Part shown: piece after piece, positions 1-5,987 of the stretch
Position numbering within the stretch: position 1 is the stretch's first letter
Layout of the letters: every line of letters begins with the position of its first letter
NCBI GenBank assembly: GCA_029857855.1
Contig: JAOUGG010000051.1
Coordinates: 1 to 9,787 of the forward strand
DNA length: 9,787 nucleotides
Origin: Acidimicrobiia bacterium
GTDB taxonomy: Bacteria; Actinomycetota; Acidimicrobiia; Acidimicrobiales; SZUA-35
Reading direction: 5' to 3'
The notes under the pieces: generated by a model
Database searches by the model: none
The model's input: only the letters and a program-made list of their open reading frames with translations
Told to the model about the DNA's origin: nothing
Program-made: the position numbers and the translations under genes

Positions 1-495
1 ACTTCGGAGCATGGCGCTGACGGCATCAGCTCGTTGATGCGAGCGCTCGGCCACACGGTTCGAGACGAACGCATCCGGAAAGCGCAGCTTCTCCATTTGG
101 CCAGTGATTCCACGGATGCTTCGGCGAGCCAGACGGGTGGTCAGAATGGCCGCGCCGACGACGACGAGAATCTTCAGCGGCGTGCCCAGGAGCCAGGCCG
201 TCGTCTCGGCGAACGACTCGTTGCCTGTCCATTCCCACAGTCGCTCGCACAACGGACCCTCGCTAGGGCACACGCCAGGCTCTTCGGAGATCGAGATGGA
301 CGTCGTGGGAGGGTTGTCGGATTCCTGCGCGAGCGCGCGCGTGGGCGCTACGGCGGACCACAGTGCCAATGTCAGGATCAGCAACCCGATGGTTCTCACG
401 ACCAGACGTCGACAACCTCGCTCAGCCCGACCGGGCACCGAGACGTCTACAAGATGAGGCGCCGCGTCATCGATGTCGCGATCCGGTTTCAACAA
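1..495 (-). CDS. MscS-family mechanosensitive ion channel, N-terminal part (runs off left edge)
   Basis: The reading frame is open for 165 codons and leaves the window at position 1, so the C-terminal part with the pore helix and beta domain is not visible. The chosen start is TTG at 495, seven bases after a perfect GGAGG at 503-507. A GTG at 399 (residue 33) is an alternative without such a site. Residues 23-34 are basic, 36-54 form a hydrophobic signal or first membrane segment ending in ALA-QES, residues 55-95 look periplasmic with two Cys, and 100-120 form a second membrane segment followed by an Arg-rich stretch. The last visible residues, QRADAVSAMLRS, match the stretch that precedes the conserved pore region in MscS-like channels. 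Such channels open under membrane tension and release solutes during osmotic downshock. The family call rests on this short region and the layout. Confidence 0.72.
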   Translation of the reverse strand, partial: MLKPDRDIDDAAPHLVDVSVPGRAERGCRRLVVRTIGLLILTLALWSAVAPTRALAQESDNPPTTSISISEEPGVCPSEGPLCERLWEWTGNESFAETTAWLLGTPLKILVVVGAAILTTRLARRSIRGITGQMEKLRFPDAFVSNRVAERSHQRADAVSAMLRS

Positions 496-718
496 TTCTT
501 TTCCTCCAGCTGTTGATGACGAACTCACGAGGAAGCCGAGCAGAGCCCATCGAGGACGGCACCAGCAGCGGTCAGCACATCGGTCGGGACACCGACTTCG
601 AGCAGCGCCGTGCCGGGCTGTTCTCCCCACCATCACACCACCAGGGCCCGGATCGGGCTATCCAGATTCGCCACCAAGCAGGCGCGTGCCGGCAACCCGG
701 GTGCCACGACCGGCACGG
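496..718. other. Intergenic region upstream of the MscS-like gene
   Basis: This stretch separates the MscS-like start from the ancestral end of the AraC pseudogene. It holds the Shine-Dalgarno sequence at 503-507 and the inverted repeat at 686-716, listed separately. The frame of the middle AraC segment stays open through it to 633, but it shows no regulator motif here. I see no convincing -35/-10 pair. Confidence 0.5.
686..716 (-). terminator. Possible terminator hairpin after the AraC pseudogene
   Basis: GTGCCGG (686-692) and CCGGCAC (710-716) are 7-bp inverted arms around a 17-base loop that can itself pair in part. The hairpin begins two bases downstream of the ancestral TGA of the minus-strand regulator (719-721). 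No T-tract follows, so the assignment rests on position and symmetry. Confidence 0.35.
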
Positions 719-1519
719 TCAAGCGGTGGACAGCAGCGTCTGACTCGGCACCTCGTCGAACACGGCTCGATACCGCCCCGAGGTGCGACCGAGATGCGTC
801 ACCCCGAGTGAGCTGGCGATCCGCGTGACGGTCTACTCGCGAGCATCCGCCCGCAGCAACTCGATACGGAGCATGCTGAGCAGCCGATACTGAAAATACT
901 GTGTCGGCGCCATGTCGAACACCTCCACGAACGCCTGACGGACACTGCTCTCCGACGCGTTCGCGGCTCGGCACAACTCGCTCATCGATGGCCGCGACGA
1001 CCCCGGCGACTCGACGAACTCCGAACAGTCCGACTGACACGATCCTGCTCCTCTCGAGACGACGCGTCGCCACAGCCGGTCGACCGGCAATATCGGCCAA
1101 TGCCCCGGCGGCGCTCCTCAACAACGCTGCCGACACCGGCCCGCGCTCGACCAAATCGGGTCGCGCCGTGGCGGCCCAAAGCCCAGCGACCAACCGCTCG
1201 GTCACCGGTCGATCCGGCACCGGTTCGACACAGCGCCGCAGGAGCAGTTCACCGACACCCAGCTCCAGGCCGGCGGTCGCAAGAGAATCGACGGGCACGC
1301 ACAGCAGCGTCGCTGCGAGCCCCGACGGTTCATTCGCGGCGAACGTCGTACCCGGGGTGAACACGAAGAGCTGCCCCGCTGCAAGCTCGATCCCACACCA
1401 CACCACACCCCTCCCGACACAGCCCGAGTGATCAAACCGAACACCACGAGCCCCTCGGGGATCTCCGTGGTAGCGGTCGCCGAGAACCCCATCCTGCCCA
1501 GGCGACGCAGCCTCTGAGT
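719..1519 (-). pseudogene. AraC-family transcriptional regulator, degraded (frameshifts, internal stop, N-terminus missing)
   Basis: Pieces of one AraC/EutR-like regulator lie in order on the minus strand. The sensor part begins near 1519 (TQRLRRLGRMGFSATA, then EIPEGLVVFGLI), changes frame at 1393-1407, and continues as GIELAAGQLFVFTPG down to about 1040. A second frame change near 1022-1045 leads to the DNA-binding domain, with MSELCRAANASESSVRQAF as the first helix-turn-helix. An in-frame TAG at 833-835 interrupts the gene, after which the same frame reads TRIASSLGVTHLGR and YRAVFDEVPSQTLLSTA and ends at TGA (719-721). That is the expected second helix-turn-helix and C-terminus of the family. 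Relatives carry about 60 more N-terminal residues, which are absent here. No single intact ORF spans the gene, so no working product is expected; its target genes are unknown. Confidence 0.8.
1393..1407 (-). repeat. Pentanucleotide repeat (TGTGG x3 on minus strand) at a frameshift
   Basis: Three consecutive CCACA units on the plus strand lie inside the AraC pseudogene, exactly where its reading frame changes. Removing one five-base unit joins SGGVWCG directly to IELAAGQ in a single frame. The third unit is therefore the likely cause of this frameshift. Confidence 0.75.
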
Positions 1520-1523
1520 CCGG

Positions 1524-1607
1524 TCAGTGGTGCTTCACCATCGTCACGACGCTCACGATCATCACCCACGCCGGAAAGCGCGTCTCCCGGGCAGGGTGGG
1601 CGCCGAG
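1524..1607 (-). pseudogene. Remnant of the C-terminal end of a six-helix membrane protein (homologue of 7487-8200)
   Basis: The minus strand encodes RFPAWVMIVSVVTMVKHH followed by TGA. The intact gene at 7487-8200 ends with MFPAWVFIVSVVLMLHRP and TGA. At the DNA level, about 45 of 56 positions match without gaps, including a shared run CACGACGCTCACGAT. Similarity continues weakly upstream (LGAHPAR versus LVAQPVG) and a few bases past the stop into what is the sulP start in the intact copy (TGACCGG, then CT.AG). The rest of the gene is absent. It is more diverged than the copy at 2977-3300, so it probably comes from an older event or a different paralogue. Confidence 0.6.
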
Positions 1608-2197
1608 GTGACGATCCGTCTTCTCGCGCGTCGACCTACCAGCGTCGACGACTTCGAGTTCGTCGAGACCGACGAGGTGATCGTCGATGTCGACGACTGC
1701 GGGTTCGTGAACAGATTCCTGGGCACCCGCAGCACCGGCGATCGTCACCGACGTCGACGATGCGCTCCCGGTCCGCCAGCGTCTCTACCTAGGCGGCAAG
1801 CGCCGACCTGCACGTTCTCGTCGATCCATGCAACGACGACAAGATCGGGTTCGTCTCGGTCCGGTCGTCGAGGATCGACATCGTCGACGATGTCTCCTGC
1901 TGAGCGTCGCCGACGGACCGGGTTCGCTCACACCGTGAGTTCCGTTCGTGGCGATTCTGGATAGCGGGAACAGCACGCACGCGGTTGCATGATCGGAGAA
2001 GACCAATGCGTCGGCAACGCCGGCCCGTGACAAGAAGACGAGATCACGAGCCGGCAAGGCGGTCACTCCCGGGCCAGCGCCCGTCGCCAAGACCGCGGTC
2101 GTGGCGGCAGCGGTGACACCCGGACGGCGTCGCCGTCGCCGAATCTGAGTCGGCGCGAGCTGGGGGCCTCACCTGCTTGTGTAGAGAGGGCAACGAC
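1608..2197. other. 590-bp region without a supported gene
   Basis: Several frames are open here because of high GC, but none has a good start with a ribosome site. Three short plus-strand segments look coding-like and follow one another in successive frames: 1608 onward (DDFEFVETDEVIVDVDD), 1732-1801 (VTDVDDALPVRQRLYLGGK) and 1802-1904 (ADLHVLVDPCNDDKIGF, ending at TGA). They could be a decayed gene, or an effect of repeated GTCGAC-type words. An 18-bp perfect palindrome lies at 1877-1894. The last 30 bases hold the ribosome site of the next gene. Confidence 0.4.
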
Positions 2198-2620
2198 ATG
2201 ATCTGGGCACTGCTGATAGTTCTCGGGATTCCATTCTGGTTCATTGTCGGGATCCTCGGCGCCATCTGGTGGAGTCGGCGCTCGTTCAAGCAACAACCGG
2301 GTGTGTTCGAGATTGCGATACGGGCAGACAACGCCACGAAGTGGCCGCGGCAGCTCGGCTACGGCCGGCTCGTACGTGATGTCCTCGTGATCAACCGCGG
2401 AGTGGCGCTCCTTCGCACGGAGATGCACGGTGTCGACATGGTGTCCGAGTTCGAGATCGGGGACGGCCCGAAGAAGCCGGTCGGGGCAGTCGGCCGCCTC
2501 ATCGCGCTCGACGACGGCTCCCGACGTGAAGTCGCCGTCTCACCAAACGATGTCGCACTACTCGATGCAGTCAGTGCCGCGAACGCTGGCTCGAGCAACC
2601 AGACGACTGGTACTCAGTAG
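2198..2620 (+). CDS. Small membrane-anchored protein, DUF2550-like
   Basis: This is a 140-residue protein. ATG at 2198 is preferred over the in-frame TTG at 2177 because AGAGAGGG lies about seven bases before the ATG. Residues 2-25 form one membrane helix ending in Trp-Trp-Ser-Arg-Arg, so the rest is probably cytoplasmic. The soluble part begins with a PGVFEIAIR strand, then a KWPRQLGYGR turn and further beta-like strands (DVLVINRGVALLRTEM). This order resembles actinobacterial DUF2550 proteins: one N-terminal helix, then a strand entering a W..G..R motif. I did not recognise it at sequence level with certainty, and the family's function is not known to me. The last 13 codons lie in a segment duplicated at 5602-5640. 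The downstream neighbour is a decayed sulP fragment on the opposite strand. Confidence 0.72.
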   Translation: MIWALLIVLGIPFWFIVGILGAIWWSRRSFKQQPGVFEIAIRADNATKWPRQLGYGRLVRDVLVINRGVALLRTEMHGVDMVSEFEIGDGPKKPVGAVGRLIALDDGSRREVAVSPNDVALLDAVSAANAGSSNQTTGTQ

Positions 2621-2967
2621 TCGGCCGGGAGCTCCGCACCGTCCAGTCGACTCGCGTCACTCGCGAATGGCCTCGGCACCCCAAGCCGTGACCACCCGCT
2701 CACGTCCGGCCCCTTGCCTCGAGGCCCCAACGGCATCAACAATCACGCTCGACAAGACCGCAGCTGGTCTTCCTACTCGCCGGCGCTGTCGTCGTTCATG
2801 TCACCGTCGGGAACGTCGCCGGCTGGCTCATTTGACCAACGTTCTGCTGCGGCTAGCGCCTGGCGGAGTGACCCAAAGAACTGTGGTCACCCGCGAAAGA
2901 CCTTGTCCTCGCCGATGAGATCGACAAGCGCGGTGCGCCGCATCTGCTCGAGCGTATGCTCACTCGT
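2593..2967. repeat. Direct repeat, left copy (partner 5613-5987)
   Basis: Ungapped alignment at an offset of exactly 3020 bp gives 11 mismatches over about 355 bp from 2611 (roughly 97% identity by eye) and 24 of 28 matches for 2593-2620. Weaker similarity reaches 2581. The repeat covers the 3' end of the DUF2550-like gene, a convergent intergenic stretch, and the 3' end of sulP. High identity across non-coding as well as coding bases points to a recent segmental duplication. Confidence 0.92.
2754..2771 (-). terminator. Hairpin after the sulP remnant (copy of 5774-5791)
   Basis: AAGACC and GGTCTT flank a six-base loop, identical to the hairpin downstream of the intact sulP. On the minus strand it starts just after the TAG at 2773-2775. 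There is no T-tract. Confidence 0.35.
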
Positions 2968-2976
2968 TCTCTGAGC
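2773..2976 (-). pseudogene. sulP remnant: C-terminal end of the STAS domain only
   Basis: The minus strand encodes SEHTLEQMRRTALVDLIGED then KVFRG and TGA (2887-2889). This corresponds to the last 26 or so residues of the intact SulP, differing only at a few positions. As in the intact gene, the frame continues after TGA for 37 codons to TAG at 2773-2775. Upstream, at about 2967-2976, homology to sulP stops and homology to the neighbouring membrane protein gene begins. Relative to the intact locus, about 1.6 kb is missing, including some 500 codons of sulP. No start codon or transport domain remains, so it is non-functional. Confidence 0.85.
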
Positions 2977-3300
2977 CCGCTGACATACCGCACGATCGCG
3001 AGCCAGGAAGGCAGGACTCGGCTGCGGAGGATCACCGTCGAGGTCGAAAAGATGAAGACCGCCTGCAGGCGCGGCGCCACCACGAGGATCATCGAACCAC
3101 CGATACCTCCCGCCAGCGACGCCGATGGGGGGGTGACCGTTGCGGCATCGAGTTGCGTCATGGCCACCGCAGGAGCCGCCAATGCACCGACGCCGACGAG
3201 CCATACCGCCACGTACACGAGCCAGACCGCCACGTACACGATTCCAGAATTCAAGAACACGGTGGGCGAAGAAGCGGTCCTCGCGATCGCCGAGGCGACA
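2977..3300 (-). pseudogene. Remnant of the six-helix membrane protein gene (middle part)
   Basis: This aligns to about 7589-7891 with roughly 93% identity by eye over the first 218 bases. It corresponds to residues 103-204 of the intact 237-residue protein; both ends are gone. Two lesions are visible. A 21-bp tandem duplication (3198-3239) repeats VYVAVWL in frame. An extra G at about 3264-3266 (GTGGGCG versus GTGGCG in the intact gene) shifts the frame. Homology ends abruptly near 3300. An open frame from 2853 to 3428 is an artefact joining this remnant to flanking sequence. Confidence 0.85.
3198..3239. repeat. 21-bp tandem duplication inside the membrane-protein remnant
   Basis: Two adjacent 21-base units, 3198-3218 and 3219-3239, differ at one base (T/G). 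The intact homologue has a single unit. The duplication adds seven codons and is a private mutation of the decayed copy. Confidence 0.9.
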
Positions 3301-3381
3301 TCAGCCTCCGATCGAGCCCACCTCGTGCGGATTCGGCGGCAACTGATGACATCAGTCCAATCGCCTCGGCCATGGGCTCCA

Positions 3382-3402
3382 CCGCCGAGATGATCTCGGC
3401 GG
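3382..3402. promoter_or_regulatory. 21-bp palindrome, possible operator or hairpin
   Basis: CCGCCGAGAT (3382-3391) and ATCTCGGCGG (3393-3402) are perfect 10-bp inverted arms around one base. It lies about 140 bp upstream of the lipoprotein-like gene and just beyond the decayed cassette. As an operator it could serve the lipoprotein gene. As a hairpin it would have a nine-bp stem with a three-base loop but no T-tract. Confidence 0.35.
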
Positions 3403-3539
3403 ATCTGGATAGCGCGACCACTCTGCACCGCGGATCATGTTCATCTCGTCAGACCTCGATCGTTAGGACGCCAAGAATGACAGCAAGCAGTGACAGTGGG
3501 ATCAGCCCGTGGGCTGCGGGAGAAGACGAGGACACGCGC

Positions 3540-4247
3540 ATGCCTTCCGCAGGAACCCATCGACACCGCTGGGGTCCAATCGCAGTAATCGCGTTGTCTG
3601 CGACCCTGCTGCTTGCGTGCAGCAGTGACCCGAGTTCGCCGTCGTCGAGTCGCGAGCCGACGCAGCCGGTACCGGAGGAACCCGCACCAGAGGAACCACC
3701 AGCGGAAGAGCCCGCACCAGAGGAACCACCAGCGGAACCTGAGAGCGAGTCGTTGACGACAGAGGAGTGGGTGCTCGTGGTTCTCATCGGGCTACTGGTC
3801 CTCGCTGCCGTGGCGGGGATTGCCGCGCTGTTGTCTCGCCGCCCGAAGGGTCGGAGTAGCGACACGGCCTCGAGGCAGATGCTCCTCGACGACATCACGA
3901 GGAGCTGCCGCTCGGTCCACGACAGCTCGGTCTTCTCGGTACTTGAGGCGTCTGACCCGGTGGCGTTGCAGTCCGGATGGGTGGCGGCACAACGTCAGCT
4001 CGTCGACCTGGAGGGCCGCATCTCGAATCTCGCGGCGGGTCTCTCCGATCCCGCTGACCTGAGAGTGATACAAGAACTGGGTGCCTCCGTGGCTGGTGTT
4101 CGAGAAGCGCTGCAAACGAACGTCGGGCTCCGACTGGAATCACCGGCGTCCGGTCAAGCTGATTTGATTGAGGCGTCCAACCAAACGGTCCTGTATCGCA
4201 ACGAAGAACTCGAGTCCGCGCTGCAACGCTCCACATCAGTATCTTGA
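3540..4247 (+). CDS. Lipoprotein-like envelope protein with Pro/Glu repeat linker and a membrane helix
   Basis: The frame is open far upstream, but ATG at 3540 follows GAGG by eight bases and begins a proper signal sequence, giving 235 residues. Residues 7-11 are basic, 14-25 hydrophobic, and ATLLLAC is a lipobox with Cys27. Residues 30-72 are a Ser/Pro then Pro/Glu linker containing two identical EPAPEEPPAE units. Residues 77-98 are a second strongly hydrophobic helix followed by SRRPKGR, so by charge the chain crosses into the cytoplasm. Residues 105-235 are soluble and predicted mostly helical, with no motif I recognise. A lipid-anchored exposed linker joined to a cytoplasmic domain through one helix is an unusual layout. 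Alternatively, the first helix may not be cleaved, giving a two-helix protein. Function unknown. Confidence 0.72.
   Translation: MPSAGTHRHRWGPIAVIALSATLLLACSSDPSSPSSSREPTQPVPEEPAPEEPPAEEPAPEEPPAEPESESLTTEEWVLVVLIGLLVLAAVAGIAALLSRRPKGRSSDTASRQMLLDDITRSCRSVHDSSVFSVLEASDPVALQSGWVAAQRQLVDLEGRISNLAAGLSDPADLRVIQELGASVAGVREALQTNVGLRLESPASGQADLIEASNQTVLYRNEELESALQRSTSVS
3681..3736 (+). repeat. 30-bp tandem repeat coding for the Pro/Glu linker
   Basis: Two 30-base units begin at 3681 and 3711 and are identical until the last few bases of the second unit. They encode two PAPEEPPAEE-type decapeptides. The near identity at DNA level suggests recent slippage and possible length variation of the linker between strains. 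Confidence 0.9.
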
Positions 4248-4267
4248 CGGCGGGAGGCACGGGCAAC

Positions 4268-4468
4268 GTGATCAAGCCTGCTCGCTGGCTCGTCGATTAC
4301 CAGCGCTCCTCGATCCCGAACGACACGGCTCTCCGGAGTCACCGTCTGGGCGCTACAGGTCATCCCGACCTCTACCTCACACTGACCGCCGACGTGTGTT
4401 ACCTCGAGATCGGTGATGGCGTCGAGGCATACAGTTCAGGAGGCTTCATCCAACACGAGAGCCGGTGA
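4268..4468 (+). CDS. Small hypothetical ORF downstream of the lipoprotein-like gene
   Basis: This is a 66-codon frame starting with GTG at 4268, ten bases after GGGAGG (4252-4257). An alternative TTG start at 4244 would overlap the lipoprotein stop as TTGA. The product contains WLVDYQRSSIPNDTALRSH and a somewhat strand-like second half (LYLTLTADVCYLEIGDGVEA), with no signal or membrane segment. I recognise no family. The ribosome site and tight spacing favour a real gene cotranscribed with the lipoprotein-like gene. Short length and no known relative leave it doubtful, and it may be a fragment of something longer. Confidence 0.35.
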   Translation: MIKPARWLVDYQRSSIPNDTALRSHRLGATGHPDLYLTLTADVCYLEIGDGVEAYSSGGFIQHESR

Positions 4469-4571
4469 CCCGCAGATCGTCGAGGGCGGTCATCGAGGGG
4501 TGCAGGTCGAGCGCTCATTCCGGGCAAATCTGGATGATGCTGTATCCGTGGCACGCCGATGACGACGCCGA

Positions 4572-4598
4572 CGGTCGCGAGTCTCGATGGTGCGACCG
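4572..4598. other. 7-bp inverted repeat in the gap before the YihY-like gene
   Basis: CGGTCGC (4572-4578) and GCGACCG (4592-4598) flank a 13-base loop, about 60 bases before the next start. It may be a weak terminator or a chance structure in GC-rich DNA. Nothing else stands out in 4469-4655. Confidence 0.2.
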
Positions 4599-4655
4599 GG
4601 TGATCGTCCGGCCGCGAAAACATGCCCGGCGCCGACTTCGAAGGGACGCACAACC

Positions 4656-5600
4656 ATGACCGGTCTCGACTCAGGCCTTCCGACAAGCGTGTGGACTCGC
4701 CTACCTCAAACGCGGCTCTGGACCATTCTGGCCGAGACCCACGCCATCTGGCGCGCTGATCGCGTCCCACGACTCGGCGCCGGCCTCGCGTACTACGGGT
4801 TGTTTGCCCTCGTGCCGCTGCTCGCCATCGCGCTCGCCATTGCAGGGCTGTTGTTCGAGACCCAGCAGGTGAGTGAGGCCCTCGGCCTGCGCCTCGCCGA
4901 GATTCTCGGCGAGGAGGTCGACACCGCGGCAATCGTCGCGCGAGCGGCGAGTTTCGTCGACGAGGGCGAAACTCAGGCCGGTTTCGGCGTCGCCGGGGTT
5001 CTTTCCATGCTCGTCGGCGGCTCGGTCTTCTTCCTGGCATACCAGGACGCGCTCAACGTCATCTTCCATGAGCCAGCGCGTGTGGGAGTCGAGTTCACCT
5101 TCCGACGGCGGTTTCGGGCTTCGCTAGTGGTTCTGTTGACCGGCACGGTGATCGCGTCGACGCTCGTTGTCCAGGCCCTGCTCGCTTTCATGAACACCTT
5201 GCTCCCGGACCTGATCGACGGCCCAGAGTTGCTCAGCGGCTCGGTAGGGATCGTGATTTCGACCGTTCTCGGCGCGCTGCTCCTGACCGTCCTCGTGCGG
5301 GCCCTCGTGTACGAACCCATCGGCTGGAGGCCCGCCCTTGTCGCCCAATCGGTCACCGCGCTGTGCCTTGCAGCTGGCGCGTTCGGTTTCGGGGTCTACG
5401 TGGACCGTGTCGCCACACAATCGCTGGCTGGCGCCAACACCGGCGTGTTGATCACGATCGTGTTCATCTATGTGGAGGCGCAAATCCTCCTCGCCGGGGG
5501 TGCACTCACGAAGACACTGAACTCCCGCCGGGTCGCCGTCGCCACCGAAACGACTCGCCCATCACCTGAAGACCCATCACCAGAAAGAGGTCACGTGTGA
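4656..5600 (+). CDS. YihY/BrkB-family integral membrane protein
   Basis: ATG at 4656 gives 314 residues. AAGGGA about ten bases upstream supports this over the earlier in-frame start at 4587, whose extra residues look non-coding. The N-terminal 35 residues are cytoplasmic-like, then GAGLAYYGLFALVPLLAIAL (41-60) is the family's first-helix signature (AYY, then P..L). Further helices are near 112-132, 154-180, 195-217, 228-250 and 262-283, giving six. The YEPIGWRPALVAQ stretch (219-231) and the helix with a Glu near 274 also fit the family. The C-terminal tail is Pro/Glu-rich. YihY proteins are conserved inner-membrane proteins of unclear function; the old RNase BN label is wrong and the BrkB virulence label is narrow. 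The gene ends directly at the start of the duplicated segment. Confidence 0.85.
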   Translation: MTGLDSGLPTSVWTRLPQTRLWTILAETHAIWRADRVPRLGAGLAYYGLFALVPLLAIALAIAGLLFETQQVSEALGLRLAEILGEEVDTAAIVARAASFVDEGETQAGFGVAGVLSMLVGGSVFFLAYQDALNVIFHEPARVGVEFTFRRRFRASLVVLLTGTVIASTLVVQALLAFMNTLLPDLIDGPELLSGSVGIVISTVLGALLLTVLVRALVYEPIGWRPALVAQSVTALCLAAGAFGFGVYVDRVATQSLAGANTGVLITIVFIYVEAQILLAGGALTKTLNSRRVAVATETTRPSPEDPSPERGHV

Positions 5601-5601
5601 C

Positions 5602-5640
5602 AACGACGCCTTGACCAACCACGCGACCGGTACTCAGTAG
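5602..5640 (+). pseudogene. Tail of a second DUF2550-like gene copy
   Basis: The last codons read NDALTNHATGTQ then TAG. The DUF2550-like gene at 2198-2620 ends NAGSSNQTTGTQ then TAG. DNA identity is 24 of 28 over 5613-5640 and fades toward 5601. Only this 3' tip remains, starting two bases after the YihY-like stop codon. It shows that the right-hand copy of the duplication once included the end of this gene. Confidence 0.75.
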
Positions 5641-5987
5641 TCGGCCGGGAGCTCCGCACCGTCCAGTTGAAGCGCGTCACTCGCGAATGGCTTCGGCACC
5701 CCAAGCCGTGACCACCCGCTCACGTCCGGCCCCTTGCCTCGAGGCCCCAACGGCATCAACCATCACGCTCGACAAGACCGCAGCTGGTCTTCCTACTCGC
5801 CGGCGCTGTCGTCGTTCATGTCACCGTCGGGAACGTCGCCGGTCGGCTCATTTGACCAACGTTCTGCTGCGGCTAGCGCCTCGCGGAGTGACGCAAAGAA
5901 CTGTGGTCACCCGCCAAAGACCTTGTCCTCGCCGATGAGATCGACAAGCGCGGTGCGCCGCATCTGCTCGAGCGCATGCTCACTCAT
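5613..5987. repeat. Direct repeat, right copy (partner 2593-2967)
   Basis: Same orientation as the left copy, offset 3020 bp, with about 11 mismatches over 355 bp from 5631. The segment between the two copies carries the lipoprotein-like and YihY-like genes. Recombination between the copies would remove or duplicate a 3.02-kb unit. Confidence 0.92.
5774..5791 (-). terminator. Candidate sulP terminator hairpin
   Basis: AAGACC (5774-5779) and GGTCTT (5786-5791) form a six-bp stem with loop GCAGCT. On the minus strand it starts one base downstream of the TAG (5793-5795) that ends the extended sulP frame, not near the TGA at 5907. It lacks a T-tract, as many actinobacterial terminators do, and is short. 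Confidence 0.4.

Noticed and set aside
1877..1894. 18-bp perfect palindrome GACATCGTCGACGATGTC as a regulatory site
   Set aside because: It sits in a GTCGAC-rich stretch with no start nearby, so chance is likely. Kept only as a note in the gap entry.
3449..3530. Minus-strand hydrophobic end GLIPLSLLAVILGVLTIEV, possible tail of a membrane protein
   Set aside because: The rest of its frame is antisense to the lipoprotein-like gene and no homologous copy was seen. It may be a fragment but cannot be supported.
3153..3539. Long upstream open frame continuous with the lipoprotein-like gene
   Set aside because: Its first half is antisense to the decayed membrane-protein remnant. The signal sequence and ribosome site place the start at 3540.
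4399..5069. Minus-strand open frames of 213 and 122 codons
   Set aside because: They lie opposite the YihY-like gene and are Arg/Pro- or Glu-rich shadows without start signals.
5687..5938. Plus-strand open frame of about 83 codons that is conserved in the other repeat copy (within 2430-2918)
   Set aside because: It is conserved only because the DNA is duplicated. It is Arg-rich, lacks a ribosome site, and is antisense to the sulP end.
2593..5987. Insertion sequence or composite transposon explaining the direct repeats
   Set aside because: The repeats encode ordinary gene ends, have no terminal inverted repeats, and no transposase or target duplication is visible.
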